Positions 1 to 9,353 of a stretch of DNA of 64,000 bases are shown one piece after another. Within the stretch, counting starts at the first letter, position 1. Every line of letters starts with the position of its first letter. The notes below the pieces were generated by a model. The model did no database searches. It was not told the origin of the DNA and was given only the letters and a program-made list of their open reading frames with translations. Position numbers and translations under genes: made by a program. This DNA comes from Pseudogracilibacillus sp037892545 (lineage in GTDB: Bacteria > Bacillota > Bacilli > Bacillales > Amphibacillaceae): assembly GCF_037892545.1 (NCBI RefSeq), contig NZ_JBBKBG010000004.1:62001-126000 (forward strand), read 5' to 3'.

Positions 1-210
1 AGTGAGTTACGAGTCGATAAGCCGAATAAACGTGCCTATAAGTCTTTACCTGAACATGTGATCCATATGGAGAAGTCATTAAAACATAAAGTAATCGTCG
101 ATCATATGGATGAGAAATCTCGTCGTTTATTATGTGATTTCTTAAAAGATTTTGATGAAAATATGTGGGAATTTTCATCAGATGAATTAAAAACAGCACT
201 CGAATTTTGA
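1..210 (+). CDS. ywhD: YwhD-like protein, C-terminal fragment
   Basis: The reading frame is open from base 1 to a TGA at 208-210, giving the last 69 residues of a protein that starts outside the window. The stretch YKSLPEHVIHMEKSLKHKVI followed by DHMD resembles the C-terminal half of YwhD, a family of unknown function, as I remember it. In B. subtilis ywhD lies next to the class A penicillin-binding protein gene pbpG, and here such a gene is the convergent neighbour, which supports the call. No catalytic motif is visible in the fragment. Confidence 0.6.
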   Translation, partial: SELRVDKPNKRAYKSLPEHVIHMEKSLKHKVIVDHMDEKSRRLLCDFLKDFDENMWEFSSDELKTALEF

Positions 211-314
211 ACAGTTTGTGACAAAAATTTAACTTAATAGTTAACTCTTGTACTTTACGTATATAGTTTGTAATATAGAATGTACATGGGCTACTCATGT
301 ATTGCTAGGACAAT

Positions 315-350
315 AAAGAAACCGACCTCCATCCAGGGTCGGTTTCTTTA
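315..350. terminator. bidirectional terminator between ywhD and pbpG
   Basis: A 13-bp perfect stem, AAAGAAACCGACC (315-327) with GGTCGGTTTCTTT (337-349), encloses a 9-nt loop. T-rich sequence follows on the plus strand and an A-rich flank serves the minus strand, so it can end both convergent transcripts. Confidence 0.85.
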
Positions 351-351
351 A

Positions 352-2334
352 TTATGTCGAAGAATGCAAAAAGAGTTGCCAAAACGGTATATTTACATTG
401 GTTTGTTCATCCGAGCAATACGTGGTCGGTTCAGTTCCTTTTTCAAAATAAGCTGTTCGTCTTACTTCACACTGTTCTGTTGCTAGTAAGCCTGTTTTCG
501 GGTCGATTACTTTTTCAACGAGTCCATCTGGTTTTTGGAAGGCTTCTTCTTCCACTGTTTCATGGGCTCGTTCCATCGTTTCTGCCCATACTTTTTTGGC
601 AATTAGTTTTTCCTCGTTTACTTGTATCGTCGTATTTTGGTCATATCCCGTCCAAACACCCGTAACGAGTGTCGGTGAAAAGCCAATCATCCAACTATCG
701 GCATCCGTTGTACCTGATTTTCCTGCATATTCTCTCGTTAACATTGGTGAAATGGAGGCGCCGGTAACGGTCATATAATCATTTAAGCGCTCATCAAACA
801 TGCCTTTCATTAAATCGATTAAAATATAATTTTTTCTTTCATCTAACACTTGCTCTTCTTCACTAGCATGTTCATAAAGTACTTTGCCATCTGGTCGAGT
901 AATTTTTTCGATGGTATAACTTTGTGCAAACTTTCCGCTATTTGCAATCGTACGATATCCATTTGTCATCTCAAGCAAGGAAATCGAAGCTGTCCCAAGT
1001 GCTAATGAAGGAACGTTCGGTAATGGTGCAGTGATGCCAAATTTTTTCGTCGTCTCAATTACAGTGTTAGCCGATAATAATACATTTGTTTTTACCGCAT
1101 AAATATTATCTGACAATGCGAGAGCCGTCATTAATGTAATTGGGCCATTTGCATAATAGTCATTGAAATTACCAGGCTCATATAATGTATCCTCAGAAGT
1201 AGTAAAGGCTGTCGGTTTGCTAACTAATACGGATGAAGGTGTAAAATGATGTTCTAATGCTGCATAATATAAAAATGGTTTAAATGTCGATCCGACCATT
1301 CGATTCGCATGGATGGTGCGATTGAAAGAACTTTCAGCATAATCCTTTCCACCGATCATACTACGAATTGCTCCGGTTTGTACGTCCATTGTAACCGTTC
1401 CTATTTGCAGCTCACTATCGGTCATATAGGTATGTACAGCTTGTTCTGCATGGTCCTGAATGGAAGGGTCAAAGGTCGTATAAATATGCAGTCCTTGTTG
1501 TAAAAGTTGTTGTTCAGACATATGTAAAATGTCGGCTGCTTCTTTTAATGTGTAATCTGTAAAATACGTGCGTGCAGAAGAAAGATCGTTTTCTGCTCGT
1601 TCAAAAGTAAGTGTCGCTTGTTTCGCCATCACATAGTCGGCTTCTTGAATGACTTTTCCCTCTCGTAATTTACTTAAAATAAAATGTTGTCTTTCTGTTG
1701 CACGTGTTTCGTCATTTAGGGGGGAATAATAAGTCGGTCCTTTTGGAATACCGGCAAGCATGGCACTTTCAGCTAATGTTAAGTCCTTCGGGTCCTTTTG
1801 AAAAAAATAGTGACTTGCATCTTCAATTCCGTAAATTCCATGTCCAAAATAAATCGATTGCATATAGGTTGCTAAAATCGTTTCTTTATCGTAAAACATT
1901 TCAAGACGAATCGTATAAAAGGCTTCTTTCAATTTACGTTCAAACGTTTTTTCATTGGATAAATATAAGTTTTTAGCGAGTTGTTGTGTAATCGTGCTCG
2001 CTCCTTCTTTTAAGGCCCCTGCTTGAATATTGTTCATGACGGCTTTTAGCATGCGTTTAAAATCGAAGCCGACATGCTTATAAAAGTCTTTGTCCTCTGT
2101 TACTAGAAGGGCATCCGTGAAATCGGATGAAATATCTTCAAGTTTTAATGGAGTTGTTTTCGTTTTGTTTTGAAAAATGGATTGGTCATATCGATCATAT
2201 AAAATCGTTTCCGTTTTTGCCATTATTGGTGGTGGACCTTGTTTATAGGCAAAAAACAAGATACTACCGAACGAAAGACACATAAGGACCAATATAACCG
2301 CTATTCCGAGGCATATTTTTTTAACCCATCTCAT
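352..2334 (-). CDS. pbpG: class A penicillin-binding protein (transglycosylase/transpeptidase)
   Basis: Bifunctional peptidoglycan synthase of 660 residues, anchored by one N-terminal membrane segment (about 7-30) with its enzyme domains outside the cell. The glycosyltransferase 51 domain shows EDKDF with catalytic Glu80 and the STITQQLAKNLYLS motif at 113-126. The transpeptidase domain shows STFK (349-352, nucleophile Ser349), SDN (408-410) and KSGTT (539-543), so both activities look intact. The start has a GAGGG ribosome site just upstream. The closest B. subtilis counterpart by neighbourhood (ywhD beside it) is PBP2d/PbpG, which acts in spore peptidoglycan synthesis; the exact orthology is inference from context. 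Confidence 0.85.
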   Translation of the reverse strand: MRWVKKICLGIAVILVLMCLSFGSILFFAYKQGPPPIMAKTETILYDRYDQSIFQNKTKTTPLKLEDISSDFTDALLVTEDKDFYKHVGFDFKRMLKAVMNNIQAGALKEGASTITQQLAKNLYLSNEKTFERKLKEAFYTIRLEMFYDKETILATYMQSIYFGHGIYGIEDASHYFFQKDPKDLTLAESAMLAGIPKGPTYYSPLNDETRATERQHFILSKLREGKVIQEADYVMAKQATLTFERAENDLSSARTYFTDYTLKEAADILHMSEQQLLQQGLHIYTTFDPSIQDHAEQAVHTYMTDSELQIGTVTMDVQTGAIRSMIGGKDYAESSFNRTIHANRMVGSTFKPFLYYAALEHHFTPSSVLVSKPTAFTTSEDTLYEPGNFNDYYANGPITLMTALALSDNIYAVKTNVLLSANTVIETTKKFGITAPLPNVPSLALGTASISLLEMTNGYRTIANSGKFAQSYTIEKITRPDGKVLYEHASEEEQVLDERKNYILIDLMKGMFDERLNDYMTVTGASISPMLTREYAGKSGTTDADSWMIGFSPTLVTGVWTGYDQNTTIQVNEEKLIAKKVWAETMERAHETVEEEAFQKPDGLVEKVIDPKTGLLATEQCEVRRTAYFEKGTEPTTYCSDEQTNVNIPFWQLFLHSST

Positions 2335-2591
2335 GTTGCAACCCTCATAATCATTAGATGTAATATCATTATTATTGGTTGGATGCGCATGATTTAAACA
2401 ATTTTTTTATGATGGAATAAATTCATTGTGTACGAATGGTAAATCAAAATAATTATCGTTATAATAGATGTAGCATATTTTGGATGATGTTTTATCATAT
2501 GTATTTGCATAAAAGAGACGAAACCAATTTTGGGCGCATATAAGCAATTCGTAAAGAACCTATAAACATTATCCAGATGTAAGGAGTTATT

Positions 2592-3026
2592 ATGGAGCTA
2601 AATAAATTAGAGGTACCTATACAATTACGTACGGTCATCGAAGAAAATGGCGATAAAGAAATGAACATCATCAAGCAAGTAGGTCAATATGTCGGTGCAA
2701 AGAATCGTGAAGTAATCACATTTTCTGAGGAGACGGAGCTTGGAGAAGTTCGTAATTTTATAACGCTACAAGATGGGAAGATGACATTGAAACGTTCGGG
2801 GCAATTAACGATGAACCAGAAGTTTATACTCGGGCAACGGACAGAAAGTATTTATCGTCATCCATACGGCACATTGCATTTAGAAATAGATACAAAAAAG
2901 TTGCAATACAATCGAATGGAACAAGGACGTAAAGGAAAAGTAATCATACAGTATGACATGATCATTAATGGAGAGCAGAAAAGACGACACCATTTAACGC
3001 TTATATATGGAGGAGAAAAAGAATGA
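2592..3026 (+). CDS. ywiB: YwiB family protein (DUF1934, calycin-like beta-barrel)
   Basis: A 144-residue cytoplasmic protein without signal peptide or membrane segment, alternating beta-type sequence as in the DUF1934/YwiB family, whose function is unknown. AAGGAG sits correctly before the ATG. Its last codons overlap the argS start by four bases (ATGA), so the two are translationally coupled; the same pairing with argS is found in Bacillus. The call rests on position and overall sequence type rather than a catalytic motif. Confidence 0.75.
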   Translation: MELNKLEVPIQLRTVIEENGDKEMNIIKQVGQYVGAKNREVITFSEETELGEVRNFITLQDGKMTLKRSGQLTMNQKFILGQRTESIYRHPYGTLHLEIDTKKLQYNRMEQGRKGKVIIQYDMIINGEQKRRHHLTLIYGGEKE

Positions 3027-4696
3027 CTGTTTTATCAGAAATAGAGGCGACGTTAAAAGAAAGCATTAAGCAAGCCGTTTTAGAAGCGGGATTAGCACAA
3101 GAAGAGGAAATCCCAGCTATCGTATTGGAAAAACCGAAAGAGGAAGCACACGGAGATTTCGCGACGAATATTGCGATGCAATTAGCACGTGTAGCTAGGA
3201 AAGCACCACGACAAATTGCAGAAGACATCGTAGCGAAATTTGACAAAGAAAAAGCAAATGTACAAAACACAGAGATTGCAGGACCAGGCTTTATTAACTT
3301 TTTCATGGCAGAAGATTTCTTAGGTGACATCGTTCCAACAATTTTGGAACAAAAAGATGCATATGGTCGTTCAAATGTCGGGGAGAACAAACATGTGCAA
3401 GTTGAATTTGTTTCTGTAAACCCGACAGGGGACTTACATTTAGGTCATGCTCGTGGGGCGGCTTTTGGGGATGTATTATGTAATGTATTTGCTGCTGCAG
3501 GTTTTGATGTAGACCGTGAATATTATATTAATGATGCAGGAAACCAAATCGATATGTTAGCAAGTTCTATTGAAGCACGTTATTTCCAAGCTTTAGGGGA
3601 AGAAAAACCGATGCCAAAAGATGGTTATCATGGGCAAGATATTATTGACATGGCAGAAAAACTTGCTAAAGAAGATGGAACGAAGTGGAAAGAGACGGCG
3701 GAAGAAGAAAGAATGAAATTTTTCCGAGATTATGGACTTGCTTATGAATTAAACAAAATTAAGGCTGATTTAGATGAATTTGGCGTTCATTTCGATCGCT
3801 GGTTTTCGGAAATGTCGTTATATGAAGAAGGAAAAGTCCAGCAAGCATTACAAACATTAAAAGATAATGGATACGTTTATGAAGAGGATGGCGCGACATG
3901 GTTTAAATCTACAGCATTTGGCGATGACAAAGACCGTGTACTTATTAAGCAAGATGGCTCTTATACGTACTTAACACCAGATATTGCATACCATAAAGAT
4001 AAATTAGAGCGTGGATACGATAAAATTATTAATGTGTGGGGTGCAGACCACCATGGATATATCCCTAGAATGAGTGCGGCAATACAAGCATTAGGATATG
4101 ATAAGGAAAAATTAAGCGTAAGTATTATTCAAATGGTGAACGTACTGGAATCTGGAGAAATTGTTCGTATGAGTAAACGTACAGGAAAAGCTGTTGCATT
4201 ACGTGAATTAATGGATGAGGTTGGGGTAGATGCTGTTCGTTATTTCTTTACGATGCGTTCAAATGATTCACAATTAGATTTTGATATTGACTTAGCGAAA
4301 TCACAATCAAATGAAAACCCAGTCTTTTACGTACAATATGCACATGCGAGAATTTGTACCATGTTAAAAACAGCGGAAGAAAAAGGCTTTGATATGGATG
4401 GTAAGCATGCAAATATGTCTTTATTAACATCTGTGAAAGAAACAGATTTATTGAAACATTTAGCAGCATTCCCACAAGCGATTGCAGATGCAGCATTGCG
4501 TGAAGCTCCATATCGTGTGACACAATATGTGTACGACTTAGCAGCTTATTTACACAGTTTCTACAATGCGGAAAAGGTAATCAATGAAGATGACAAAACA
4601 CTTACGAATGCAAGAATTGCATTAATGCAAGCCGTTCGTATTGTTTTAGTAAATGCATTAACTATTCTAGGTATTCACGCACCGGAAAAAATGTAA
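3023..4696 (+). CDS. argS: arginyl-tRNA synthetase
   Basis: Class I aminoacyl-tRNA synthetase that charges tRNA-Arg, 557 residues, the normal length. The N-terminal additional domain is followed by the HIGH-type motif HLGH at 139-142 within NPTGDLHLGHARG, and the KMSK-type motif appears as RMSKRTGK at about 382-389. The C-terminal anticodon-binding domain contains the conserved QYAHARI region. The ATG overlaps the ywiB stop by four bases. Transcription probably ends at the hairpin immediately downstream. Confidence 0.97.
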   Translation: MTVLSEIEATLKESIKQAVLEAGLAQEEEIPAIVLEKPKEEAHGDFATNIAMQLARVARKAPRQIAEDIVAKFDKEKANVQNTEIAGPGFINFFMAEDFLGDIVPTILEQKDAYGRSNVGENKHVQVEFVSVNPTGDLHLGHARGAAFGDVLCNVFAAAGFDVDREYYINDAGNQIDMLASSIEARYFQALGEEKPMPKDGYHGQDIIDMAEKLAKEDGTKWKETAEEERMKFFRDYGLAYELNKIKADLDEFGVHFDRWFSEMSLYEEGKVQQALQTLKDNGYVYEEDGATWFKSTAFGDDKDRVLIKQDGSYTYLTPDIAYHKDKLERGYDKIINVWGADHHGYIPRMSAAIQALGYDKEKLSVSIIQMVNVLESGEIVRMSKRTGKAVALRELMDEVGVDAVRYFFTMRSNDSQLDFDIDLAKSQSNENPVFYVQYAHARICTMLKTAEEKGFDMDGKHANMSLLTSVKETDLLKHLAAFPQAIADAALREAPYRVTQYVYDLAAYLHSFYNAEKVINEDDKTLTNARIALMQAVRIVLVNALTILGIHAPEKM

Positions 4697-4704
4697 GAAA
4701 ATTT

Positions 4705-4746
4705 CGCCGTATTTCAACATAAAACTTGGGATACGGCTACTTTTTT
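4705..4746 (+). terminator. argS terminator
   Basis: GCCGTAT (4706-4712) pairs with ATACGGC (4731-4737), followed shortly by TTTTTT (4741-4746). The loop is long (18 nt), so strength is moderate. Confidence 0.65.
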
Positions 4747-4766
4747 ACAAAAAGTATAGAAAATCA

Positions 4767-4796
4767 TTGACTGAATAGTCATTCATGTTTTATGAT
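4767..4796 (+). promoter_or_regulatory. fadF promoter with overlapping FadR operator
   Basis: TTGACT (4767-4772) and TATGAT (4791-4796) are 18 bp apart and form a SigA-type promoter. Bases 4768-4785, TGACTGAATAGTCATTCA, match the B. subtilis FadR consensus TGAATGAMTANTCATTCA at all but one position. The operator covers the -35 box and spacer, so a FadR-type repressor released by long-chain acyl-CoA would block polymerase. No YsiA-like FadR is encoded in the window, so the repressor must be elsewhere. Confidence 0.85.
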
Positions 4797-4895
4797 AGTA
4801 TACATAAACAAAGCTACTGTATTTTAAACAGTATGTCATTTTTTTCGAATAATATTGAAAACGTTGTCATTATATGGAAGGGTAGGAGGAGAGCG

Positions 4896-7007
4896 ATGAG
4901 TACATTTTTAACGATTAATTTAATCGCGTTTATCGTCGTCGTTTTATATGGGTTATATTTATTTTTAAAAGCCGTGTCAACGCGATTAGCTTATATGAAA
5001 CTTGGAAAGAAGTCGGAATTTGATGGAAAAGTAAAAGAGCGACTTCAAGATGTATGGACGATAGTGTTTGGGCAGTCGAAACTATTAAAGGATAAGAAAT
5101 CTGGAACGATTCACGTCTTAATGTTCTACGGGTTCATTCTCGTCCAATTCGGTGCAATTGATATGTTTATTAAAGGACTCGCACCAGGAAAACATTTACC
5201 TTTTGGACCATTATATCCAGCGTTTACGTTTTTCCAAGAGTTCGTTACATTAGCTATCTTATTTGCAGTTGCATGGGCATTTTATCGCCGTTATATTGAA
5301 AAACTTGTCCGTTTAAAAAGAGGTTGGTATGCAGGTCTTGTCTTAATTTTTATCGGAACGTTAATGATTTCAGTATTATTCGGGAACGGAATGCTTCAGA
5401 TTTGGGAAGGGAAGCCAGCGACATGGGCTGAACCAGTGGCAAGTTCAATTGCGTTTGTATTTGGTTTCTTAACACCGAATGCGGCGATGGTATTATTCTT
5501 TATTGCTTGGTGGATTCATACTATAACGATTTTAGCGTTTTTAGTTTATATTCCACAATCTAAACACGCACACTTAATTGCGGCACCAATAAATGTTTTC
5601 TTAAGTAAACGTGTGCCTGGAAAATTAAAAACTATTTCATTTGATCTGGATGAAGAAATGGAAGAAGAAGAGTTTGCATTTGGGGTTGGAAAAGTAGAAG
5701 ATTTTGAACAATATCAAATGTTAGACTTCTACGCTTGTGTAGAATGTGGACGCTGTACAAGTGTATGTCCAGCAGCAACGACAGGGAAAATGTTGTCCCC
5801 AATGGATATTATGATTAAATTACGGGACCATTTAAATGACAAAGGAGCAGCTGTAACGGGGAAATCACCTTGGGTTCCTTCTTTTGCATTTGGGGACCAA
5901 GGACCGAACAAGTTTGCGAGAATGGAACGGGATGCAGCAATCGAAGAGATGAATGCTGTTAGTATGATAGGGGACGTCATTACAGAAGAAGAGATTTTTG
6001 CATGTACCACTTGTCGTAACTGTGAAGATGCTTGTCCTGTTATGAACGAACATGTTGGAACCATCATGGATATGCGTCGTTACTTAGTGATGACAGAAGG
6101 GAAAATTGACCCGGAAGCACAGCGTGCCGTGATGAATATTGAACGTCAAGGAAACCCTTGGGGATTATCGAAGAAAGATCGTATTAAATGGCGTGAGTTG
6201 GATGAGGATGTATCAATTCCAACGATTAAAGAGTTGAAAAAAGAAGACAAAGAATTTGAATATTTATTTTGGGTCAGCTCGATGGGGGCATATGATAGCC
6301 GAAGTCAAAAAATCGCACTTGATTTTGCTAAATTAATGAATGAAGCAGGAGTAAGTTTTGCTATTTTAGGAAATAAAGAAGCGAATTCAGGGGATACGGC
6401 AAGACGAATTGGAAACGAATTTTTATTCCAAGAAATTGCTGAGAAAAACATCAAAGAATTTACGAAAAATGGTGTTACGAAGATTGTAACGATTGATCCT
6501 CACGCGTACAATATTTTCAAAAATGAATATCCTGATTTAGGATTTGAAGCAGAAGTGTACCACCATACACAATTATTATTTGATTTAGTACGGGAAGGAA
6601 AGTTACAACCGAAAGGCCGTATTGAACAACGTCTAACATACCATGATTCATGTTATTTAGGACGTTACAATGGCGTATATGATCCGCCACGTGAAATTTT
6701 AACGTCTATCCCAGGGCTAGAATTAGTCGAAATGGTTCGGACACGTGAAAATGGAATGTGTTGTGGAGCAGGTGGAGGTCTCATGTGGACAGAGGAGACG
6801 ACAGGGAACCGTGTGAACGTTGCTCGTACAGAGCAAGCATTAGAAGTAGAGCCATCGATCATTTCCAGTGCATGTCCATTCTGTTTAACGATGTTAAGCG
6901 ACGGAACGAAAGCGAAAGATGTGGACCAAGATATTAGTACAATGGATGTGGCAGAAATTTTAGCATTGTCTGTATTTGCAGATGTAAAAGAGGAACAAAC
7001 AGCATAG
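4896..7007 (+). CDS. fadF: FadF-type Fe-S oxidoreductase (acyl-CoA dehydrogenase electron acceptor)
   Basis: About 703 residues from the ATG at 4896, which has the strong site AGGAGGAGAGCG before it; an ATG 111 bases upstream has none. The N-terminal ~260 residues hold several membrane spans of the nitrate reductase gamma type. Two 4Fe-4S motifs follow, CVECGRCTSVCP (about 280-291) and CTTCRNCEDACP (about 369-380), then two CCG domains (HDSCYLG about 582, CCGAGGG about 620). This is the layout of YwjF/FadF, which is thought to pass electrons from acyl-CoA dehydrogenases or ETF to the quinone pool at the membrane. A FadR box lies upstream, and beta-oxidation genes follow after a terminator. 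Confidence 0.88.
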   Translation: MSTFLTINLIAFIVVVLYGLYLFLKAVSTRLAYMKLGKKSEFDGKVKERLQDVWTIVFGQSKLLKDKKSGTIHVLMFYGFILVQFGAIDMFIKGLAPGKHLPFGPLYPAFTFFQEFVTLAILFAVAWAFYRRYIEKLVRLKRGWYAGLVLIFIGTLMISVLFGNGMLQIWEGKPATWAEPVASSIAFVFGFLTPNAAMVLFFIAWWIHTITILAFLVYIPQSKHAHLIAAPINVFLSKRVPGKLKTISFDLDEEMEEEEFAFGVGKVEDFEQYQMLDFYACVECGRCTSVCPAATTGKMLSPMDIMIKLRDHLNDKGAAVTGKSPWVPSFAFGDQGPNKFARMERDAAIEEMNAVSMIGDVITEEEIFACTTCRNCEDACPVMNEHVGTIMDMRRYLVMTEGKIDPEAQRAVMNIERQGNPWGLSKKDRIKWRELDEDVSIPTIKELKKEDKEFEYLFWVSSMGAYDSRSQKIALDFAKLMNEAGVSFAILGNKEANSGDTARRIGNEFLFQEIAEKNIKEFTKNGVTKIVTIDPHAYNIFKNEYPDLGFEAEVYHHTQLLFDLVREGKLQPKGRIEQRLTYHDSCYLGRYNGVYDPPREILTSIPGLELVEMVRTRENGMCCGAGGGLMWTEETTGNRVNVARTEQALEVEPSIISSACPFCLTMLSDGTKAKDVDQDISTMDVAEILALSVFADVKEEQTA

Positions 7008-7015
7008 AATAAACG

Positions 7016-7066
7016 AGAAGGATATATTGCTTCAACCATTACATGGGAGACATATATCCTTCTTTT
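7016..7066 (+). terminator. fadF terminator
   Basis: AGAAGGATATAT (7016-7027) pairs with ATATATCCTTCT (7052-7063), then TTTT. It separates fadF from the following acyl-CoA operon. Confidence 0.7.
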
Positions 7067-7084
7067 AACGAATAAAATTTGATT

Positions 7085-7123
7085 GAGCGGTCGTTCGACA
7101 AAAATGAAATCGTTTACTATAAT
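7085..7123 (+). promoter_or_regulatory. hbd-icmF operon promoter with overlapping dyad (candidate TetR operator)
   Basis: TTCGAC (7094-7099) and TATAAT (7118-7123) are 18 bp apart. The imperfect dyad GAGCGGTCGTTC (7085-7096) overlaps the -35 box, where a repressor would act. It differs from the FadR box in front of fadF. The TetR-family gene inside this operon is the obvious candidate to bind it; that link is inference. Confidence 0.5.
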
Positions 7124-7164
7124 AGATGTAGGACTATGTTTAGAAAATAAGTGGAGTGATAGGG

Positions 7165-8019
7165 ATGGGAAAACAAATAGTATTTGTAATTGGAGCTGGG
7201 CAAATGGGTTCTGGTATTGCTCAAGTATTTGCTCAATCGGACTATGACGTCTATGTGCACGATACAGATGGAGCGATATTAGAGCGTGCAAGAAACTCCA
7301 TCGAACGACGTTTATATAGGTCTGTGGAGAAAGAACGTATAACGGAGGAAGAAAAGAATGCAATATTAAAAAGAATGCAATTCACTTCCCAAATAGAAGA
7401 TGCAAAAGTTGCGGATTTAGTAGTAGAAGCAGTGGTAGAAAACATGGACGTTAAAAAGGAGATTTTTAAACAACTAGATGAAATTACGTCTCCATACACC
7501 ATTTTAGCAACGAACACATCTTCTTTATCTATTACAGAAATTGCTTCTGTGACAAAACGACCTGAGAAAGTTATTGGGATGCATTTTATGAATCCTGTTC
7601 CAAAAATGGAACTAGTAGAAGTAATACGTGGTTTACAAACAGATGATATTACATATGAAACGATTGTATCTGTAACAAAAACATTGTATAAAACTGCCGT
7701 TACGTCTAAGGATTTTCCAGGATTTATTTCCAATCGAATTTTAATGCCAATGATAAATGAAGCGATTTATACTGTATACGAAGGGGTAGCGACGATAGAA
7801 GATGTCGACACGGTAATGAAATTAGGAATGAATCATCCGATGGGTCCATTGACATTAGCAGATTTTATCGGTCTAGATACATGCTTATATATTATGGAAG
7901 TGTTATATGAAGGATTTGGAGATAGTAAATATCGTCCATGTCCATTATTACGCCAATATGTGCAAGCTGGTTGGTATGGAAAGAAGAGTGGAAAGGGGTT
8001 TTATACGTATGAATCATAA
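7165..8019 (+). CDS. mmgB: 3-hydroxybutyryl-CoA dehydrogenase
   Basis: NAD-dependent oxidation of 3-hydroxyacyl-CoA to acetoacetyl-type CoA, 284 residues. The Rossmann motif GAGQMGSG is at about 10-17 and the catalytic-His region GMHFMNPVPKMELVEVI is near 138. The C-terminal helical domain contains SNRILMPMINEA. The start is taken as ATG 7165, which has GGAG eight bases upstream; a GTG at 7156 lies inside that ribosome site. It is the first gene of an operon running to icmF and corresponds to MmgB/Hbd of Bacillus. The thiolase that often accompanies it is not here. Confidence 0.9.
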   Translation: MGKQIVFVIGAGQMGSGIAQVFAQSDYDVYVHDTDGAILERARNSIERRLYRSVEKERITEEEKNAILKRMQFTSQIEDAKVADLVVEAVVENMDVKKEIFKQLDEITSPYTILATNTSSLSITEIASVTKRPEKVIGMHFMNPVPKMELVEVIRGLQTDDITYETIVSVTKTLYKTAVTSKDFPGFISNRILMPMINEAIYTVYEGVATIEDVDTVMKLGMNHPMGPLTLADFIGLDTCLYIMEVLYEGFGDSKYRPCPLLRQYVQAGWYGKKSGKGFYTYES

Positions 8020-8053
8020 CTAACTCATTTTGAAAGAAAGCGAGGGTGTTAGA

Positions 8054-9184
8054 ATGAATATCCTGTTGACGAGTGAACAGCAAATGATGCAAAAGATGGT
8101 AAGAGAATTTGCGGAAAAAGAGATTACACCTTATATTACCTCTATGGAAAATGGTGAGTTTCCATATGATGTAATAAAAAAGATGGGGAAACTCGGACTA
8201 CTGGGTATTCCAATTGACGAGAAATATGGTGGAAGCAATATGGACTTTATAAGTTACATTATTGCTATCCACGAAATTTCAAAAATTAGTGCCGCGGTCG
8301 GAGTTATTTTATCGGTTCACACATCCGTTGGAACCAACCCGATTATTTATTTCGGTACAGAAGAACAGAAGCATAAATATGTGCCTAAATTAGCGACTGG
8401 ACAATACCTTGGTGCTTTTGCACTTACAGAACCAAGCGCAGGATCAGACGCAATGAATGTGAAAACTAGTGCCAAAAAGGAAGGCGATACATACGTCCTA
8501 AATGGTTCAAAAGTTTTTATAACGAACGGTTTGGAAGCGGATACATTCATTGTGTTTACGAGGACGAGTGCAGAAAAGTCCTCTAAGTCGCTTACAGCTT
8601 TTATCGTCGAAAGAAATACAGATGGACTCATTATTGGTAAGTCAGAAAAGAAAATGGGTTTATATGGTACGAGTACAGTCACATTAACCTTTGATCAGTG
8701 TAGGGTGAAGGAAGCGAATCGATTAGGAAATGAAGGAGACGGCTTTAAAATTGCGATGGCAAATTTAAATATCGGACGGATTGGGATTGCAGCACAAGCG
8801 TTAGGTATTGCGGAAGGAGCTTTAACATATGCAAGCACTTATGCAAAAGAGCGAACGCAGTTTGGGAAGCCCATTGCACATAATCAAGGCATTTCATTTA
8901 AGTTAGCGGATATGCATACAGCAGTAGAGGCGACTAGATTACTCGTATATCGTGCAGCCTCCCTCATAGAAGCGGAGGAAGAGTGTGTGAAGGAAGTATC
9001 GATGGCAAAATTAATGGCAGCCCAAACGGCTCGTCAAGTAACGATAGAAGCTGTACAAATACTTGGTGGGTATGGTTATACAAAGGAATACCCAGTTGAA
9101 CGATATTTTCGCGATGCAAAAGTAACCGAAATATACGAAGGTACCAATGAAATTCAAAAAATCGTTATCGCAAAACGTCTATAA
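8054..9184 (+). CDS. acyl-CoA dehydrogenase (short/branched-chain type)
   Basis: FAD flavoprotein that introduces the alpha-beta double bond into acyl-CoA, 376 residues. It carries the flavin-binding motif FALTEPSAGSD, the C-terminal region QILGGYGYTKEYPVERY, and YEGTNEIQ containing the catalytic Glu of the short- and branched-chain dehydrogenases. ATG 8054 is preferred because GCGAGGGTG precedes it at good spacing; an earlier TTG has no site. It lies 34 bp after hbd. A second paralogue follows in the operon; substrate preference cannot be read from sequence. Confidence 0.9.
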   Translation: MNILLTSEQQMMQKMVREFAEKEITPYITSMENGEFPYDVIKKMGKLGLLGIPIDEKYGGSNMDFISYIIAIHEISKISAAVGVILSVHTSVGTNPIIYFGTEEQKHKYVPKLATGQYLGAFALTEPSAGSDAMNVKTSAKKEGDTYVLNGSKVFITNGLEADTFIVFTRTSAEKSSKSLTAFIVERNTDGLIIGKSEKKMGLYGTSTVTLTFDQCRVKEANRLGNEGDGFKIAMANLNIGRIGIAAQALGIAEGALTYASTYAKERTQFGKPIAHNQGISFKLADMHTAVEATRLLVYRAASLIEAEEECVKEVSMAKLMAAQTARQVTIEAVQILGGYGYTKEYPVERYFRDAKVTEIYEGTNEIQKIVIAKRL

Positions 9185-9353
9185 TTGTATAAAACAGTGA
9201 CAGACAAACGTGCTGTGAACGAGATGGTTGTTTTGGAAAAAACAGATTGATAAAGAATATGAGTCCTAGCAATAAGAGGACATATAAGAAATAGGACTAG
9301 ATTTGAAACGTGGTAGAAAACATATAGTGATAAACAATGAAGGAGGAATACAA
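9185..9353 (+). other. spacer between the two acyl-CoA dehydrogenase genes, with a hairpin
   Basis: This 169-bp gap is the largest in the operon. AGTCCTA (from about 9262) can pair with TAGGACT (near 9297) around an AT-rich loop, and there is no following T run, so it does not look like a terminator. An mRNA-processing or stability role is possible but unproven. No promoter with good boxes was found. Confidence 0.35.

Noticed and set aside
6665..7363. Long minus-strand open frame across the fadF end and hbd start
   Set aside because: Shadow of two well-supported plus-strand genes; it crosses a terminator and promoter and has no family resemblance.
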